From Streptomyces alfalfae (GTDB lineage Bacteria; Actinomycetota; Actinomycetes; Streptomycetales; Streptomycetaceae), in assembly GCF_004127445.1 (NCBI RefSeq), contig NZ_QEXM01000015.1, positions 1 to 64,000 of the forward strand: 64,000 nt of DNA, given 5' to 3'. Shown here one piece after another: positions 19,436 through 28,587 of the stretch (position 1 is its first letter; each line of letters starts with the position of its first letter). The notes beneath the pieces are model-generated. The model did not search any database. It worked only from the letters and a program-made list of their open reading frames with translations, and was not told the origin of the DNA. The translations under genes and the position numbers were made by a program.

Positions 19436-20653
19436 CTACGGCCGCCCGTCCGGCATGGGCGGACGAAGCCCCCGCTCGGCCGAGCCAGGAGCACCCCGCC
19501 GCCCCGAAGGCCGCGGCAGGGACCGCCCCAAGGCCCAGGGGCCAGACCTCGCCGCGAGGACCACCGCGTTGGCCGCCTCCCCCCGCACGTCCTCGTAGTG
19601 CCGCAGCCCCGCCTCCCGGTCGGCCCCCGCGTACGCCAGGCACTGCGCGAGCGCCCGCGCGTCGAGCACCGCCTGGGAGCCGCTCTCGGAGCCCACGGGG
19701 TACGAGGGGCACATGGGGTGCGCCGCGTCCCCGAGCAGCGTCACGGGCCCCCGCCCCCACCGGGCCAGCGGGTCCCGGTCCACCATCGGGCACTCCAGGA
19801 TCTGCCGGGTCCCCGCGATCAGCGCGGGCACGTCGAGATCCGCCATCCGCCACCCGGCGAAGTGCGGCAGGACGTCCGAGAGCCGCCCGGAGCGATTCCA
19901 GTCGGCGGGCCCGGCGACGGCCTGGTGGTGCGCGGGCGGGAACCGCACCTCCGCCACCCAGCTCAGCAGCGCCCGCCCCCGCTCCCGCGCCTGCCGCGAC
20001 ACCGGGTGGACGACGAACTTCGCGGTGTCGTCGGCCGCCATCGCGATCGTCTGCCCGCCCAGCACCGGAAGCCACTCCGTGATCCCGCGCCACATCCGCA
20101 CGCCGCTCCACAGCGGCGGCCCCTCCCCGGGGTGCAGCGTGGCCCGTACCGCGGAGTGCAGCCCGTCCGCCCCCACGAGGGCCCGCACCCCCACCCCGTA
20201 CTCCCGGCCCCGCTCCATGTCCCGCAGGATGACGCGCAGCCCGGCCCCCTCGCGCTCGGCGAGTCGGACGAAGGCGGTCCCCGTCCGCACGGCGTGGTCG
20301 CCGAGCCGGTCGCGGACGGCGTCCAGGAGCATGAGCTGAAGGGCCCCGCGGTGCAGCGAGTACCGCGGCCAGGGGTGCCCGAGCGCGAGGCCGCACGGCT
20401 CGCCCCCGACCCGCTCGCCGTGCCGGTCGAAGTGGACCGCGGCCTCGGGCGCCACCGCGGTCGCCGCGAGCCCGCCGCCGAGGCCGAGCTGCGTCAACTC
20501 GCCCACCGCGTACGGCAGCAGGTCGACCCCCACGCCGACGGGCCGCAGTTCGTCGACCGGGTCCACCACGCGTACGCCGATGCCCGCCGCGTGCAGGCTC
20601 AGCGCGGCCGTGAGCCCGCCGATGCCCGCTCCCGCCACCAGTACGTCGATCAT
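19436..20653 (-). CDS. FAD-dependent monooxygenase (PHBH/UbiH-like)
   Basis: A 405-residue group A flavoprotein hydroxylase. The FAD-binding GAGIGG is at the N-terminus, the DG motif is GADGLHS near residue 160, and the GD motif is LLGDAAHPM near 300. Substrate unknown; an aromatic or polyketide-like compound is plausible. ATG 20653 is divergent from pepN copy 2. The last ~40 residues (RPSGRRGAPGSAERG...) look like readthrough into low-complexity DNA at the edge of the repeat block, so the natural end may once have been shorter. Confidence 0.87.
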   Translation of the reverse strand: MIDVLVAGAGIGGLTAALSLHAAGIGVRVVDPVDELRPVGVGVDLLPYAVGELTQLGLGGGLAATAVAPEAAVHFDRHGERVGGEPCGLALGHPWPRYSLHRGALQLMLLDAVRDRLGDHAVRTGTAFVRLAEREGAGLRVILRDMERGREYGVGVRALVGADGLHSAVRATLHPGEGPPLWSGVRMWRGITEWLPVLGGQTIAMAADDTAKFVVHPVSRQARERGRALLSWVAEVRFPPAHHQAVAGPADWNRSGRLSDVLPHFAGWRMADLDVPALIAGTRQILECPMVDRDPLARWGRGPVTLLGDAAHPMCPSYPVGSESGSQAVLDARALAQCLAYAGADREAGLRHYEDVRGEAANAVVLAARSGPWALGRSLPRPSGRRGAPGSAERGLRPPMPDGRP

Positions 20654-20850
20654 GGCCGCCGCCCCCTGTGGTCCCGGTGGTCCCCTGCGGACGCGCGGAG
20701 CGTAGCGGGAGCGGCGGCACGAGAACAATGGGCCGGGCGGCCAGGCGAACCCGCATGGAAGGATGGCCGGAAACACCACAAGTGCACCCGCTCGTACCCA
20801 GGGGTCCGCACCAGCGAGATCCCACCCGTCGTACCCGAGGAGATGACCGC

Positions 20851-23451
20851 GTGCCCGGCACCAATCTGACCCGCGAAGAGGCGCAGCAGCGGGCGAAGCT
20901 GCTCACCGTTGACTCGTACGAGATCGACCTCGATCTCTCCGGAGCGCAGGGTGGGGGTGCCTCCCCCTCGGCCGAAGGCGAGAGCGGGGGAGGCACCTAC
21001 CGGTCCGTGACCACGGTGCGCTTCGACTCCGCGGAGGCGGGCGCGGAGACCTTCATCGACCTGGTGGCCCCCGCGGTCCACGAGGTCGTCCTGAACGGTC
21101 ACGCCCTCGACGTGGCCGCGGTGTTCCGCGACTCGCGCATCGCGCTGCGGCACCTCAAGGCGGGCCGCAACGAGCTGCGGGTCGTCGCCGACTGCGAGTA
21201 CACCAACACCGGCGAGGGCCTGCACCGCTTCGTCGACCCGGTCGACGGGCAGGCGTACCTCTACACGCAGTTCGAGGTGCCCGACGCCCGCCGCGTCTTC
21301 GCCTCCTTCGAGCAGCCGGACCTGAAGGCCACCTTCCGGTTCACCGTGAAGGCGCCCGCGGGCTGGACGGTGATCTCCAACTCGCCGACGCCCGAGCCCA
21401 AGGACGACGTCTGGCACTTCGAGCCGACGCCGCGCATCTCCTCGTACATCACCGCCCTGATCGCCGGCCCGTACCACGCGGTGCACTCCTCGTACGAGGG
21501 TCCGAACGGCCAGTCGGTGCCGCTCGGCATCTACTGCCGGCCCTCGCTCGCCGAGTTCCTCGACGCGGACGCGATCTTCGAGGTGACACGGCAGGGCTTC
21601 GACTGGTTCCAGGAGAAGTTCGACTACGCCTACCCGTTCGCCAAGTACGACCAGCTGTTCGTGCCGGAGTTCAACGCGGGCGCCATGGAGAACGCGGGCG
21701 CGGTCACAATCCGCGACCAGTACGTGTTCCGCTCGAAGGTGACGGACGCGGCGTACGAGACGCGCGCGGAGACGATCCTGCACGAGCTGGCCCACATGTG
21801 GTTCGGCGACCTCGTGACGATGGAGTGGTGGAACGACCTCTGGCTGAACGAGTCGTTCGCCACGTACACGTCCATCGCCTGCCAGGCGTACGCGGAAGGA
21901 TCGCGCTGGCCGCACTCCTGGACGACGTTCGCCAACTCCATGAAGACGTGGGCGTACCGCCAGGACCAGCTTCCGTCGACGCACCCGATCATGGCGGACA
22001 TCCGCGACCTGGACGACGTGCTCGTCAACTTCGACGGCATCACGTACGCCAAGGGCGCGTCGGTGCTCAAGCAGCTCGTCGCCTACGTCGGGATGGACGA
22101 GTTCTTCCGGGGCGTGCAGAAGTACTTCAAGGCGCACGCGTTCGGCAACACGCGCCTGTCCGACCTGCTCGGCGCCCTGGAGGAGACCAGCGGGCGCGAC
22201 CTGAAGACCTGGTCGAAGAAGTGGCTGGAGACCGCGGGCATCAACGTGCTGCGCCCGGTCGTCGACGTCGACACCTCCGGCGTCATCACGTCCTTCGCCG
22301 TCAAGCAGGAGGCACCCGCGCTGCCCGCGGGCGCCAAGGGCGAGCCGACGCTGCGGCCGCACCGGATCGCGATCGGCCTGTACGACCTGGACGAGGCGTC
22401 CGGCAAGCTGCTGCGCACGGACCGCGTCGAGCTGGACGTGGACGGCGAGCTGACGGCCGTGGACGCGCTGGTCGGCAAGCGCCGCCCGGCGGTGATCCTG
22501 CTGAACGACGACGACCTCTCGTACGCGAAGGTGCGCCTGGACGCCGAGTCGCTGGCGTTCGTCACGGACCACATCGGTGACTTCGAGGCGTCGCTGCCGC
22601 GGGCGCTGTGCTGGGCGTCGGCGTGGGACATGACGCGCGACGCGGAGCTGCCGACGCGCGACTACCTCGCGCTGGTCCTCTCCGGCATCGGCAAGGAGTC
22701 CGACATCGGCGTCGTGCAGTCGCTGCACCGGCAGGTGAAGCTGGCGCTCGACCTGTACGCGGCGCCCGCGGGCCGCGACGCCGCGCTGGCCCGCTGGACC
22801 GAGGAGACCCTCTCCCACCTGCGCGCGGCGGAGCCCGGCGGCGACCACCAGCTCGCGTGGGCGCGGGCCTTCGCGGCGACGGCGCGTACGGACGCGGACC
22901 TGGCGCTCCTCGAAGGCCTGCTGGCCGGTACGGAGTCGATCGACGGCCTGGCCGTGGACACCGAGCTGCGCTGGGCGTTCGTGAACCGCCTCGCGGCGAC
23001 GGGGCGGCTCGACGAGGCCGGCATCGCGGCGGAGCTGGAGCGGGACAAGACGGCCGCGGGCGAGCGTCACGCGGCGTCCGCCAGGGCCGCGCTGCCGACC
23101 CCGGAGGCCAAGGCCGCGGCCTGGGTGTCGGTCGTCGAGTCCGACACGCTGCCCAACGCCATCCAGGAGGCGGTGATCGGCGGCTTCGTCCAGACGGACC
23201 AGCGGGAGCTGCTCGCGCCGTACGCGGAGAAGTACTTCGCCGCGGTCAAGGGGGCGTGGGACTCGCGCTCCCACGAGATGGCGCAGCAGATCGCCATCGG
23301 GCTCTACCCCGCGCTCCAGGTGTCGCGGGCGACGCTGGACGCCACCGACGCGTGGCTCGCCTCGGAGAACCCCTCCGCGGCCCTGCGCCGCCTGATCACC
23401 GAGGCCCGCGCGGGCGTCGAGCGCGCGCTGCGGGCGCAGTCGGTGGACTGA
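20851..23451 (+). CDS. pepN: Aminopeptidase N, copy 2 (M1 family)
   Basis: An 866-residue paralogue of the gene at 2017. HELAH (His311, His315) and Glu334 in WLNE form the zinc site, and GAMEN lies upstream. Copy 2 keeps the canonical TMEWWNDLWLNES helix, unlike copy 1. The GTG at 20851 gives the start VPGTNLTREEA. Around residues 32-50 there is an extra Gly/Ser-rich stretch (QGGGASPSAEGESGGG) absent from copy 1, encoded by the palindromic element at 20956-20997. A typical housekeeping cytosolic enzyme; this copy is closer to the family consensus. Confidence 0.95.
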   Translation: MPGTNLTREEAQQRAKLLTVDSYEIDLDLSGAQGGGASPSAEGESGGGTYRSVTTVRFDSAEAGAETFIDLVAPAVHEVVLNGHALDVAAVFRDSRIALRHLKAGRNELRVVADCEYTNTGEGLHRFVDPVDGQAYLYTQFEVPDARRVFASFEQPDLKATFRFTVKAPAGWTVISNSPTPEPKDDVWHFEPTPRISSYITALIAGPYHAVHSSYEGPNGQSVPLGIYCRPSLAEFLDADAIFEVTRQGFDWFQEKFDYAYPFAKYDQLFVPEFNAGAMENAGAVTIRDQYVFRSKVTDAAYETRAETILHELAHMWFGDLVTMEWWNDLWLNESFATYTSIACQAYAEGSRWPHSWTTFANSMKTWAYRQDQLPSTHPIMADIRDLDDVLVNFDGITYAKGASVLKQLVAYVGMDEFFRGVQKYFKAHAFGNTRLSDLLGALEETSGRDLKTWSKKWLETAGINVLRPVVDVDTSGVITSFAVKQEAPALPAGAKGEPTLRPHRIAIGLYDLDEASGKLLRTDRVELDVDGELTAVDALVGKRRPAVILLNDDDLSYAKVRLDAESLAFVTDHIGDFEASLPRALCWASAWDMTRDAELPTRDYLALVLSGIGKESDIGVVQSLHRQVKLALDLYAAPAGRDAALARWTEETLSHLRAAEPGGDHQLAWARAFAATARTDADLALLEGLLAGTESIDGLAVDTELRWAFVNRLAATGRLDEAGIAAELERDKTAAGERHAASARAALPTPEAKAAAWVSVVESDTLPNAIQEAVIGGFVQTDQRELLAPYAEKYFAAVKGAWDSRSHEMAQQIAIGLYPALQVSRATLDATDAWLASENPSAALRRLITEARAGVERALRAQSVD
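20956..20997. repeat. Palindromic repeat element inserted in frame in pepN copy 2
   Basis: GGTGCCTCCCCC (20956-20967) and GGGGGAGGCACC (20986-20997) are perfect 12-bp inverted arms around an 18-bp loop. The 42-bp element is a multiple of three, contains no stop and falls in a surface-like N-terminal region. It looks like a mobile intergenic palindrome that landed in a coding sequence. Confidence 0.8.
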
Positions 23452-23867
23452 GGTCGCCCTCCGGCCGGGCGGGGAAGCGGTGCCCTCCGGCCGGGCGGGG
23501 CTTCCCCCCCTGACCCGGCGTGGCCTGGCCTCCCCGGCTGGGCGGGCTTGGTCCCTCGGGCCGGGGCCTGGCCTCTCCCTGGCCGGGGGGGCGGGCGGTG
23601 CCTGGTCCCCCGGTTCAGCCGTGCCGCCTGGCTATGCCTCGCCGAAGACCTTTCCCACCCACCCGTCCGTTACCCGGGGTTTCGGACGGGCGGGGGGTGC
23701 TTCGGGGTTTCGGGCGGGCAGGTGGGAGACATCCGCGCGAAGCGCGGGACAGGACAGGAACGGCCCGCAGACGACGACACGGCAACCCGCCCACCGCAGG
23801 GTCCCGGGCGCGCGGGAGAGCCCGAAGCCGCGGGCGCCGCGGCTGAGGCCCCCGAGAGCCGCCCCCG
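23452..23867. other. Gene-free convergent spacer with terminator-like hairpin
   Basis: 416 bp between the stops of pepN copy 2 and the LysR gene. GGGGAAGC (23471-23478) pairs with GCTTCCCC (23500-23507), and a 19-bp segment (GCCCTCCGGCCGGGCGGGG) is directly repeated at the start, which together can terminate pepN. The rest is G+C-rich low-complexity sequence with short GCCTGGCC repeats. I see no gene. Confidence 0.55.
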
Positions 23868-24779
23868 CTAAGGGGCAACCGCCGCGCCGGCGGTGCGAAG
23901 CTCCGCCAGGACCCGGGCGACGGCCACCCCGCCCGCGGCCCCCTTCCGCACCGCGGCGACCACATGCCGCCGAGGGCGGTCCGCGGAGAGCCCCCGCATC
24001 ACCACCCCGTCACGCCGCACCGCCGCCATCCGCGGCACCAGGGCCACCCCCATCCCCGCCTCGACCATGGCGAGAATCGCCGTCCAGCCGGAAGCGGAAT
24101 GCGCCTGCTCGGGAGTGAACCCGGCCCCCTCGCACGCCGCCCGCGTGATCTCGGACCACGGCCCGCTGCCCCCGAAGATCCACGGCTCCCCCGCCAGGTC
24201 GGCGAGGCGCAGCCCCTCGGCCGCCGCCAGCGCATGGTCGACGGGCAGCGCCACGTCCAGCGGGTCGGCGACCAGCGACTCCCGGGTGAAGCGCGTGTCG
24301 GCGTCGGACGGTGCGGGCGCCTGCACCGCGAGGGACAGCGCCACGTCGACCTCCCCCGCGGCAAGGAGCTCGTACGCCTCGGCCGCCTCGGCCTCCCGTA
24401 CCCGTACCGAGATGCCCGGCGCCGCCGACCGCAGCGCCCGCACCGCGGGGACGACGAGCGCGGGCACGGCGGTGGAGAAGGCCCCGACCCGCACCTCCCC
24501 CGCTTCGCCGTGCGCGTACGCGGCCAACTCCGCGTCGGCCCGCTCCAGTTGCGCGAAGACCGCTTCGGCGTGCCGCAGCACGAGGTGCGCGGCGTCGGTC
24601 AGCCTGACCCGGCGTCCATGGGCTTCGAGGAGCGGCACACCGAGCTGCTTGGCGAGGTTGGACAGCTGCTGCGAGACCGCGGACGGCGTCATCCGCAGCG
24701 CCCCGGCGGTCGCCGTGACGGTGCCCCGCTCGCTCAACGTCCGCAAAATCTGCAGCTTCTTGATGTCCCACTCGCTCAT
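23868..24779 (-). CDS. LysR-family transcriptional regulator
   Basis: A 303-residue regulator: winged HTH at residues ~5-65 (LQILRTLSERGTVTATAGAL, TPSAVSQQLSNLAKQLG) and a substrate-binding domain from ~90. The start at 24779 gives MSEWDIKKLQILRTL, typical of the subgroup. It lies 51 bp downstream of the EamA transporter gene on the same strand, so co-transcription or a regulator-target relation is likely. Confidence 0.9.
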   Translation of the reverse strand: MSEWDIKKLQILRTLSERGTVTATAGALRMTPSAVSQQLSNLAKQLGVPLLEAHGRRVRLTDAAHLVLRHAEAVFAQLERADAELAAYAHGEAGEVRVGAFSTAVPALVVPAVRALRSAAPGISVRVREAEAAEAYELLAAGEVDVALSLAVQAPAPSDADTRFTRESLVADPLDVALPVDHALAAAEGLRLADLAGEPWIFGGSGPWSEITRAACEGAGFTPEQAHSASGWTAILAMVEAGMGVALVPRMAAVRRDGVVMRGLSADRPRRHVVAAVRKGAAGGVAVARVLAELRTAGAAVAP

Positions 24780-24830
24780 GGGGTCAACGTACCGACTGGA
24801 GGAAGGGGCCGTTCCCACCGGACGCCGGCC

Positions 24831-25760
24831 CTACGTGGTGCGGGCCGAGCCGAGCACGACCCCACCGAGGATCAGGCCCATGCAGAGCACCTGGAGCCAC
24901 CCCATGGACTCGCCGAGGAGCGCGTAGGAGAGCAGGGCGACACAGACGGGCTGGAGGTAGTAGACGACGCCGGCGCGGGCCGCGCCGATGATCGAGATGG
25001 CCCTGTTCCAGGCGAAGAAGGCCACCGCCGAGGAGACCACGCCCACGTACAAGAGCGGGGAGACGGTGGCGACGGTCGGCTCGAAGCCGCCCTGGACGGC
25101 GTAACTGGCCACGAACACCGGCAGCAGCATCAGCGCGCCGAGCACGAACGTCGACAGGAGGAAGGGCAGCCCGCCGATCTCCGGGGGCCTGCGCCGGAGG
25201 AGCACGCTGTAGGAGCCGAAGGCGAGCGCGCCCGCGATGGTCCACAGGTCACCGGCGGCGAAGTCCATGGCGAGGGAGCCCTTGCTGACGAGGAGCAGGA
25301 CGCCCGCGCAGGCGACGGACATGCCGGTCACGCGGCGCGCCCCGAGCCTGGTCCCGCCGGCGCGTTCGTACACGGCCATCAGGACGGGCGAGGCGGCCAT
25401 GATCATGCCCATGTTGCCCGCGGTGGTGGTCGTCCCCGCCTGGTTCACCAGGGTGTTGTAGACGGTGACGCCCAGCAGGGCGGAGAGCAGCAGGAACCGC
25501 AGGTGCCCGCGGAGGAGCCGCCGTTGCCGCCAGGTCTCCCGCAGCGCGAAGGGCGCCACGGCCGCGATGGCGATGATCCAGCGCCAGAACGCGTGCTGGA
25601 TGGGCGGCACGGTGTCGTGCAGCGCCCGGGAGGTGACGAAGCTGCCCGACCAGACGACCGTGGCGAGGACCGCGAGGCCGATCCCGGCGCCGATGGGGCG
25701 GGCGGCGCTCGCTCCCGCGGCCTGAGCGGCGCCGTGCGGGGTCCGGTCGAGGAGTGTCAC
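24831..25760 (-). CDS. EamA/DMT-family transporter
   Basis: A 309-residue membrane protein with ten predicted segments in two EamA repeats (~25-160 and ~170-305). Motifs such as WSGSFVTSRAL near the first helix and ISIIGAARAGVVYYLQPV in the second repeat are typical of metabolite or amino-acid exporters. GTG 25760 is supported by GGGAT upstream. The A+T-rich stretch at 25830-25880 probably holds its promoter. The downstream LysR gene is the likely regulator. Confidence 0.87.
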   Translation of the reverse strand: MTLLDRTPHGAAQAAGASAARPIGAGIGLAVLATVVWSGSFVTSRALHDTVPPIQHAFWRWIIAIAAVAPFALRETWRQRRLLRGHLRFLLLSALLGVTVYNTLVNQAGTTTTAGNMGMIMAASPVLMAVYERAGGTRLGARRVTGMSVACAGVLLLVSKGSLAMDFAAGDLWTIAGALAFGSYSVLLRRRPPEIGGLPFLLSTFVLGALMLLPVFVASYAVQGGFEPTVATVSPLLYVGVVSSAVAFFAWNRAISIIGAARAGVVYYLQPVCVALLSYALLGESMGWLQVLCMGLILGGVVLGSARTT

Positions 25761-25968
25761 GTGGTATCCCTTGCCTGCCTTCCCCGCGCGGGGCGGCGGG
25801 GATGTCGAGTGCGGTACGGGACTACCGTGACAGCAGGACACTCATCAGGTCCATCGAAACTTTACGACGCTTCCATTAAGGCGTGACGAACGGTTGGGCC
25901 GAGCGCCCGACCCCGACCCCCACCCGGCGCCCTGCACGCCCCTTCACCCCGGCACCCCGCACGCCCCT

Positions 25969-27462
25969 TCACCCGTCGCCCCTCACGCCCCACTCCCCCA
26001 GCGCCACCTCGACGGCCCCCGCGTCCGCCTCCTCCGCGGCCCACGCCACGTGACCGTCGGGCCGGACGAGGAGCGTCGTACGGCGGGCGCTCGACCAGTG
26101 GGCCGGGACCGCCCTGCCCGTCTCGAACGCCACGTCCCGCGGCGCGATGAGCACGAACTCACCCGCGCGCAGCAGCTCATGGAGCCGCCCAGCGGCGAGC
26201 GTGACATCCGGTACGCGACGCCCGACCAGGCGGTGAGCGCCCCTCGGGGCCGGATACGAGATGCCGACACCGGTGATCCGGCCGACCGCCCTGGTTCGCA
26301 CGGGGCCCACCCGGCTGACGACGGCGGCGAACAGGCCGCGCGCCGCCCGCGTCCACGGCCGCTTGGCCATGGCGAACCTGACGAGGCCGCCGCTGCTGCG
26401 GAGGACCGCCTTGCCCACCGGGTGCCGCTCGGCCTCGTAGGTGTCGAGCAGGCCCTGCGGCGCCCGCCCCTCGACGGCGGCGACCAGCTTCCAGCTCAGG
26501 TTCGCGGCGTCCTGGAGGCCGGTGTTCATGCCCTGGCCGCCCGCCGGGGAGTGGACGTGCGCGGCGTCCCCGGCGAGGAAGACCCGGCCCACGCGGTACG
26601 CGGGCGCCTGCCGCTCGTCGCTGTGGAAGCGGGACATCCAGCGGGCGTCGTGCATCCCGAAGTCGCGCCCGAGGGCCTGCCGGACGATCCCCCTGACCTC
26701 GTCGAGGTCGAGCGGTTCGCTGTCGGGGACGTTCCGCGAGCGGTCCCAGCCGATGACGCGGTGGTAGCCGTCGGCGAAGGGGGCGATGAAGGCGAAGGCG
26801 TCGCCCGCGGTGTCGACGGTCAGCAGGGCCGGCGGCCGCTCGGTGAGCCTGACGTCGGCGAGGACCAGCGAGCGGATGACGGACCTGCCGGGGAAGGGCA
26901 GGCCGACCGCCTCGCGGACACCGCTGCGCAGCCCGTCGGCGCCGACGGCGTAGGCGGCGGTGAGGGTCTGCGTCGCACCGTCGGGGCCGCGCACGTCGAG
27001 CCGTACGCCGTGCGCGTCCTGGGTGAGCCCGACGAGCTCGGTCTCGTACGCGAAACGCACCCCGGCCTTCACCGCGCGGCGCTCAAGGACCTTCTCGACC
27101 TCGTACTGCGGCAGGACGAGGACGTGCCGGAAGCGGGAACGCAGCTGGCTGAGGTCGAGCGTGAGGCGGTCGAAGAGGCGCAGTTCGCCGAGCGGTTCCC
27201 CGACGGCCTCCAGTTCGTCGGCGATCCCCCGCGCGTCGAACTGCTCCAGGGTGCGGGCGTGCACGACCAGCGCGCGGGAGAGGTTGCTGATGCCGTGCGC
27301 GCGCTTCTCCACGAGGGTGACGGCGACGCCCGCCGCGGCCAGGTCACCGGCGAGCAGCAGACCGGTGGGGCCCGCGCCCACCACGACGACGCCCTTGCCC
27401 ACGTCCACGCCGCCGATGCCGCCGATGCTGCTGCTGTCGCCCGTGCCGCCGATGCCGTTCAT
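25969..27462 (-). CDS. PHBH-type FAD-dependent aromatic monooxygenase
   Basis: A 497-residue group A flavin monooxygenase. GAGPTG (FAD dinucleotide motif) is near residue 30, the DG motif is GADGLRSGVR near 185, and the GD motif is GDAAHVHSPAGGQGMNTG near 310. A C-terminal thioredoxin-like tail follows, as in phenol/MhpA/rifamycin-type hydroxylases. ATG 27462 is preceded by AGGAGG. A Gly-rich N-terminal leader (NGIGGTGDSSSIGGIGG) precedes the Rossmann fold. It is divergent from a TetR gene with four operators between them, so expression is probably induced by an aromatic ligand or drug. Confidence 0.88.
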   Translation of the reverse strand: MNGIGGTGDSSSIGGIGGVDVGKGVVVVGAGPTGLLLAGDLAAAGVAVTLVEKRAHGISNLSRALVVHARTLEQFDARGIADELEAVGEPLGELRLFDRLTLDLSQLRSRFRHVLVLPQYEVEKVLERRAVKAGVRFAYETELVGLTQDAHGVRLDVRGPDGATQTLTAAYAVGADGLRSGVREAVGLPFPGRSVIRSLVLADVRLTERPPALLTVDTAGDAFAFIAPFADGYHRVIGWDRSRNVPDSEPLDLDEVRGIVRQALGRDFGMHDARWMSRFHSDERQAPAYRVGRVFLAGDAAHVHSPAGGQGMNTGLQDAANLSWKLVAAVEGRAPQGLLDTYEAERHPVGKAVLRSSGGLVRFAMAKRPWTRAARGLFAAVVSRVGPVRTRAVGRITGVGISYPAPRGAHRLVGRRVPDVTLAAGRLHELLRAGEFVLIAPRDVAFETGRAVPAHWSSARRTTLLVRPDGHVAWAAEEADAGAVEVALGEWGVRGDG

Positions 27463-27477
27463 GGCTGCCTCCTGATG

Positions 27478-27560
27478 CCAACGTTTGTTGGTCAACGCCT
27501 GTTGGCAACGTAAGTCCGGCGGCTCTGGACTGTCAACACATGTTGGCCTACGTTTGTTGG
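27478..27560. promoter_or_regulatory. Four 14-bp TetR operators arranged as two tandem pairs
   Basis: The sites are CCAACGTTTGTTGG (27478-27491), TCAACGCCTGTTGG (27492-27505), TCAACACATGTTGG (27533-27546) and CCTACGTTTGTTGG (27547-27560). All share YCAAC-N4-GTTGG, apart from one T in the last. Each pair is directly abutted (centres 14 bp apart) and 27 bp separate the pairs. One pair lies in the leader of the monooxygenase, the other ends one base before the TetR ATG. Confidence 0.85.
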
Positions 27561-27561
27561 C

Positions 27562-28155
27562 ATGACCGGAAAAGCCCCTGCCGCCCCCTCGGCCGACGCC
27601 TCCCCCCGCCGCTCCGACACCACCCGCGCCTGCATCCTCGCGGCGGCCCGCGAGCGGTTCGCCGCGGACGGGTACGAGCGCGCGACGATCCGCGCCATCG
27701 CCAGGGACGCGCGCATCGATCCGTCGATGGTGATGCGCTACTACGGCAACAAGGAGGGCCTCTTCGCCGCCGCCACCTCCGCCGACCTGCGGATGCCGGA
27801 CTTCACGCGGGTGCCGCGCGAGGACGTCGGGCGGGTCCTCGTGACGCACTTCCTCGACATGTGGGAGGACGGGGGCGTGCTCACCGCGCTCCTCCGGGTG
27901 GCGCTCACCAACCAGCCGGGCGCCGAGCGCATGCGGACGATCTTCGAGGAGCAGCTGCTGCCGGTCGCGCGCGCGGTCTGCCCCGATCCGGCGGAGGCTC
28001 CGACGCGGGCGGGGCTCTGCGCCGCGCAGGTCCTCGGCCTGGCGCTGACCCGGTACGTCCTGCGGTTCCCGCCGTCGGTGGCGCTGACGCGCGAGGAGGT
28101 CACGCGGTGGCTCGCGCCGACGCTCCAGCGCTATCTGACGGCCGAGCGGCCGTAG
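27562..28155 (+). CDS. TetR-family transcriptional repressor
   Basis: A 197-residue regulator. The HTH lies around residues 38-66 (ATIRAIARDARIDPSMVMRYYGNKEGLF) with the usual Y-x-x-F/K-L region, and the C-terminal ligand-binding domain follows. The ATG comes one base after the last operator, leaving no room for an SD, so the message may be leaderless. It presumably represses itself and the divergent monooxygenase by occupying the operator pairs. Confidence 0.92.
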   Translation: MTGKAPAAPSADASPRRSDTTRACILAAARERFAADGYERATIRAIARDARIDPSMVMRYYGNKEGLFAAATSADLRMPDFTRVPREDVGRVLVTHFLDMWEDGGVLTALLRVALTNQPGAERMRTIFEEQLLPVARAVCPDPAEAPTRAGLCAAQVLGLALTRYVLRFPPSVALTREEVTRWLAPTLQRYLTAERP

Positions 28156-28210
28156 CCCGCCCCCCGGCACGCCCGTCCGTGTCAGCCGCCGCCACGGGAC
28201 GGACGCGGAG

Positions 28211-28286
28211 CGCGCCGAGGGCGCCCCTCACCGGTGACGTACGCGGGGCACGCGTACGTACGTCGGTCAGGGGCGCCCTCGGCGCG
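28211..28286. terminator. Long bidirectional terminator hairpin
   Basis: An 18-bp perfect stem (28211-28228 with 28269-28286) is followed inside by ACCGG/CGGT pairing and a 9-bp perfect inner stem (28237-28245 with 28251-28259) around a 5-base loop. It lies between the convergent TetR gene and the small membrane-protein gene, and can stop both. Confidence 0.75.
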
Positions 28287-28327
28287 GAAGTCGTGGCGGC
28301 GGGCGGGACCGGGCCCCGCGGCGCGCG

Positions 28328-28567
28328 TCAGCCCTGCTTGTGCTGCTTGCGGGACTTGTCGCCGACCATCACGAGGCCCGCGATGACCAGGAACAGCACG
28401 ATGGGGGCCACGACGTAGAGGCCGAGCGTGTCGATGACGCTCAGGCCGGGGCCCGGGTCGTCGCCGTCGTCCCGCATGTCCGCGAGCGCGGGGGACGACA
28501 TGAGCAGCATCATCAGCGTCGTGCCGGAAGCCAGGGCGCCGGCGCGCAGAGCGTTCTTCTTGTCCAC
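28328..28567 (-). CDS. Small membrane protein
   Basis: A 79-residue protein with a signal-like N-terminal hydrophobic segment (~8-28, ending SSPALA), a short acidic extracellular loop (DMRDDGDDPGPG) and a second membrane helix (~46-66, TLGLYVVAPIVLFLVIAGLVMV) followed by a basic tail. The start is GTG 28567. The family is unknown to me; similar two-helix proteins are frequent in Streptomyces. It lies 20 bp after the malQ stop on the same strand, so it may belong to the malQ transcript. Confidence 0.7.
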   Translation of the reverse strand: MDKKNALRAGALASGTTLMMLLMSSPALADMRDDGDDPGPGLSVIDTLGLYVVAPIVLFLVIAGLVMVGDKSRKQHKQG

Positions 28568-28587
28568 GGTGCCAACGTAGCGAACTC

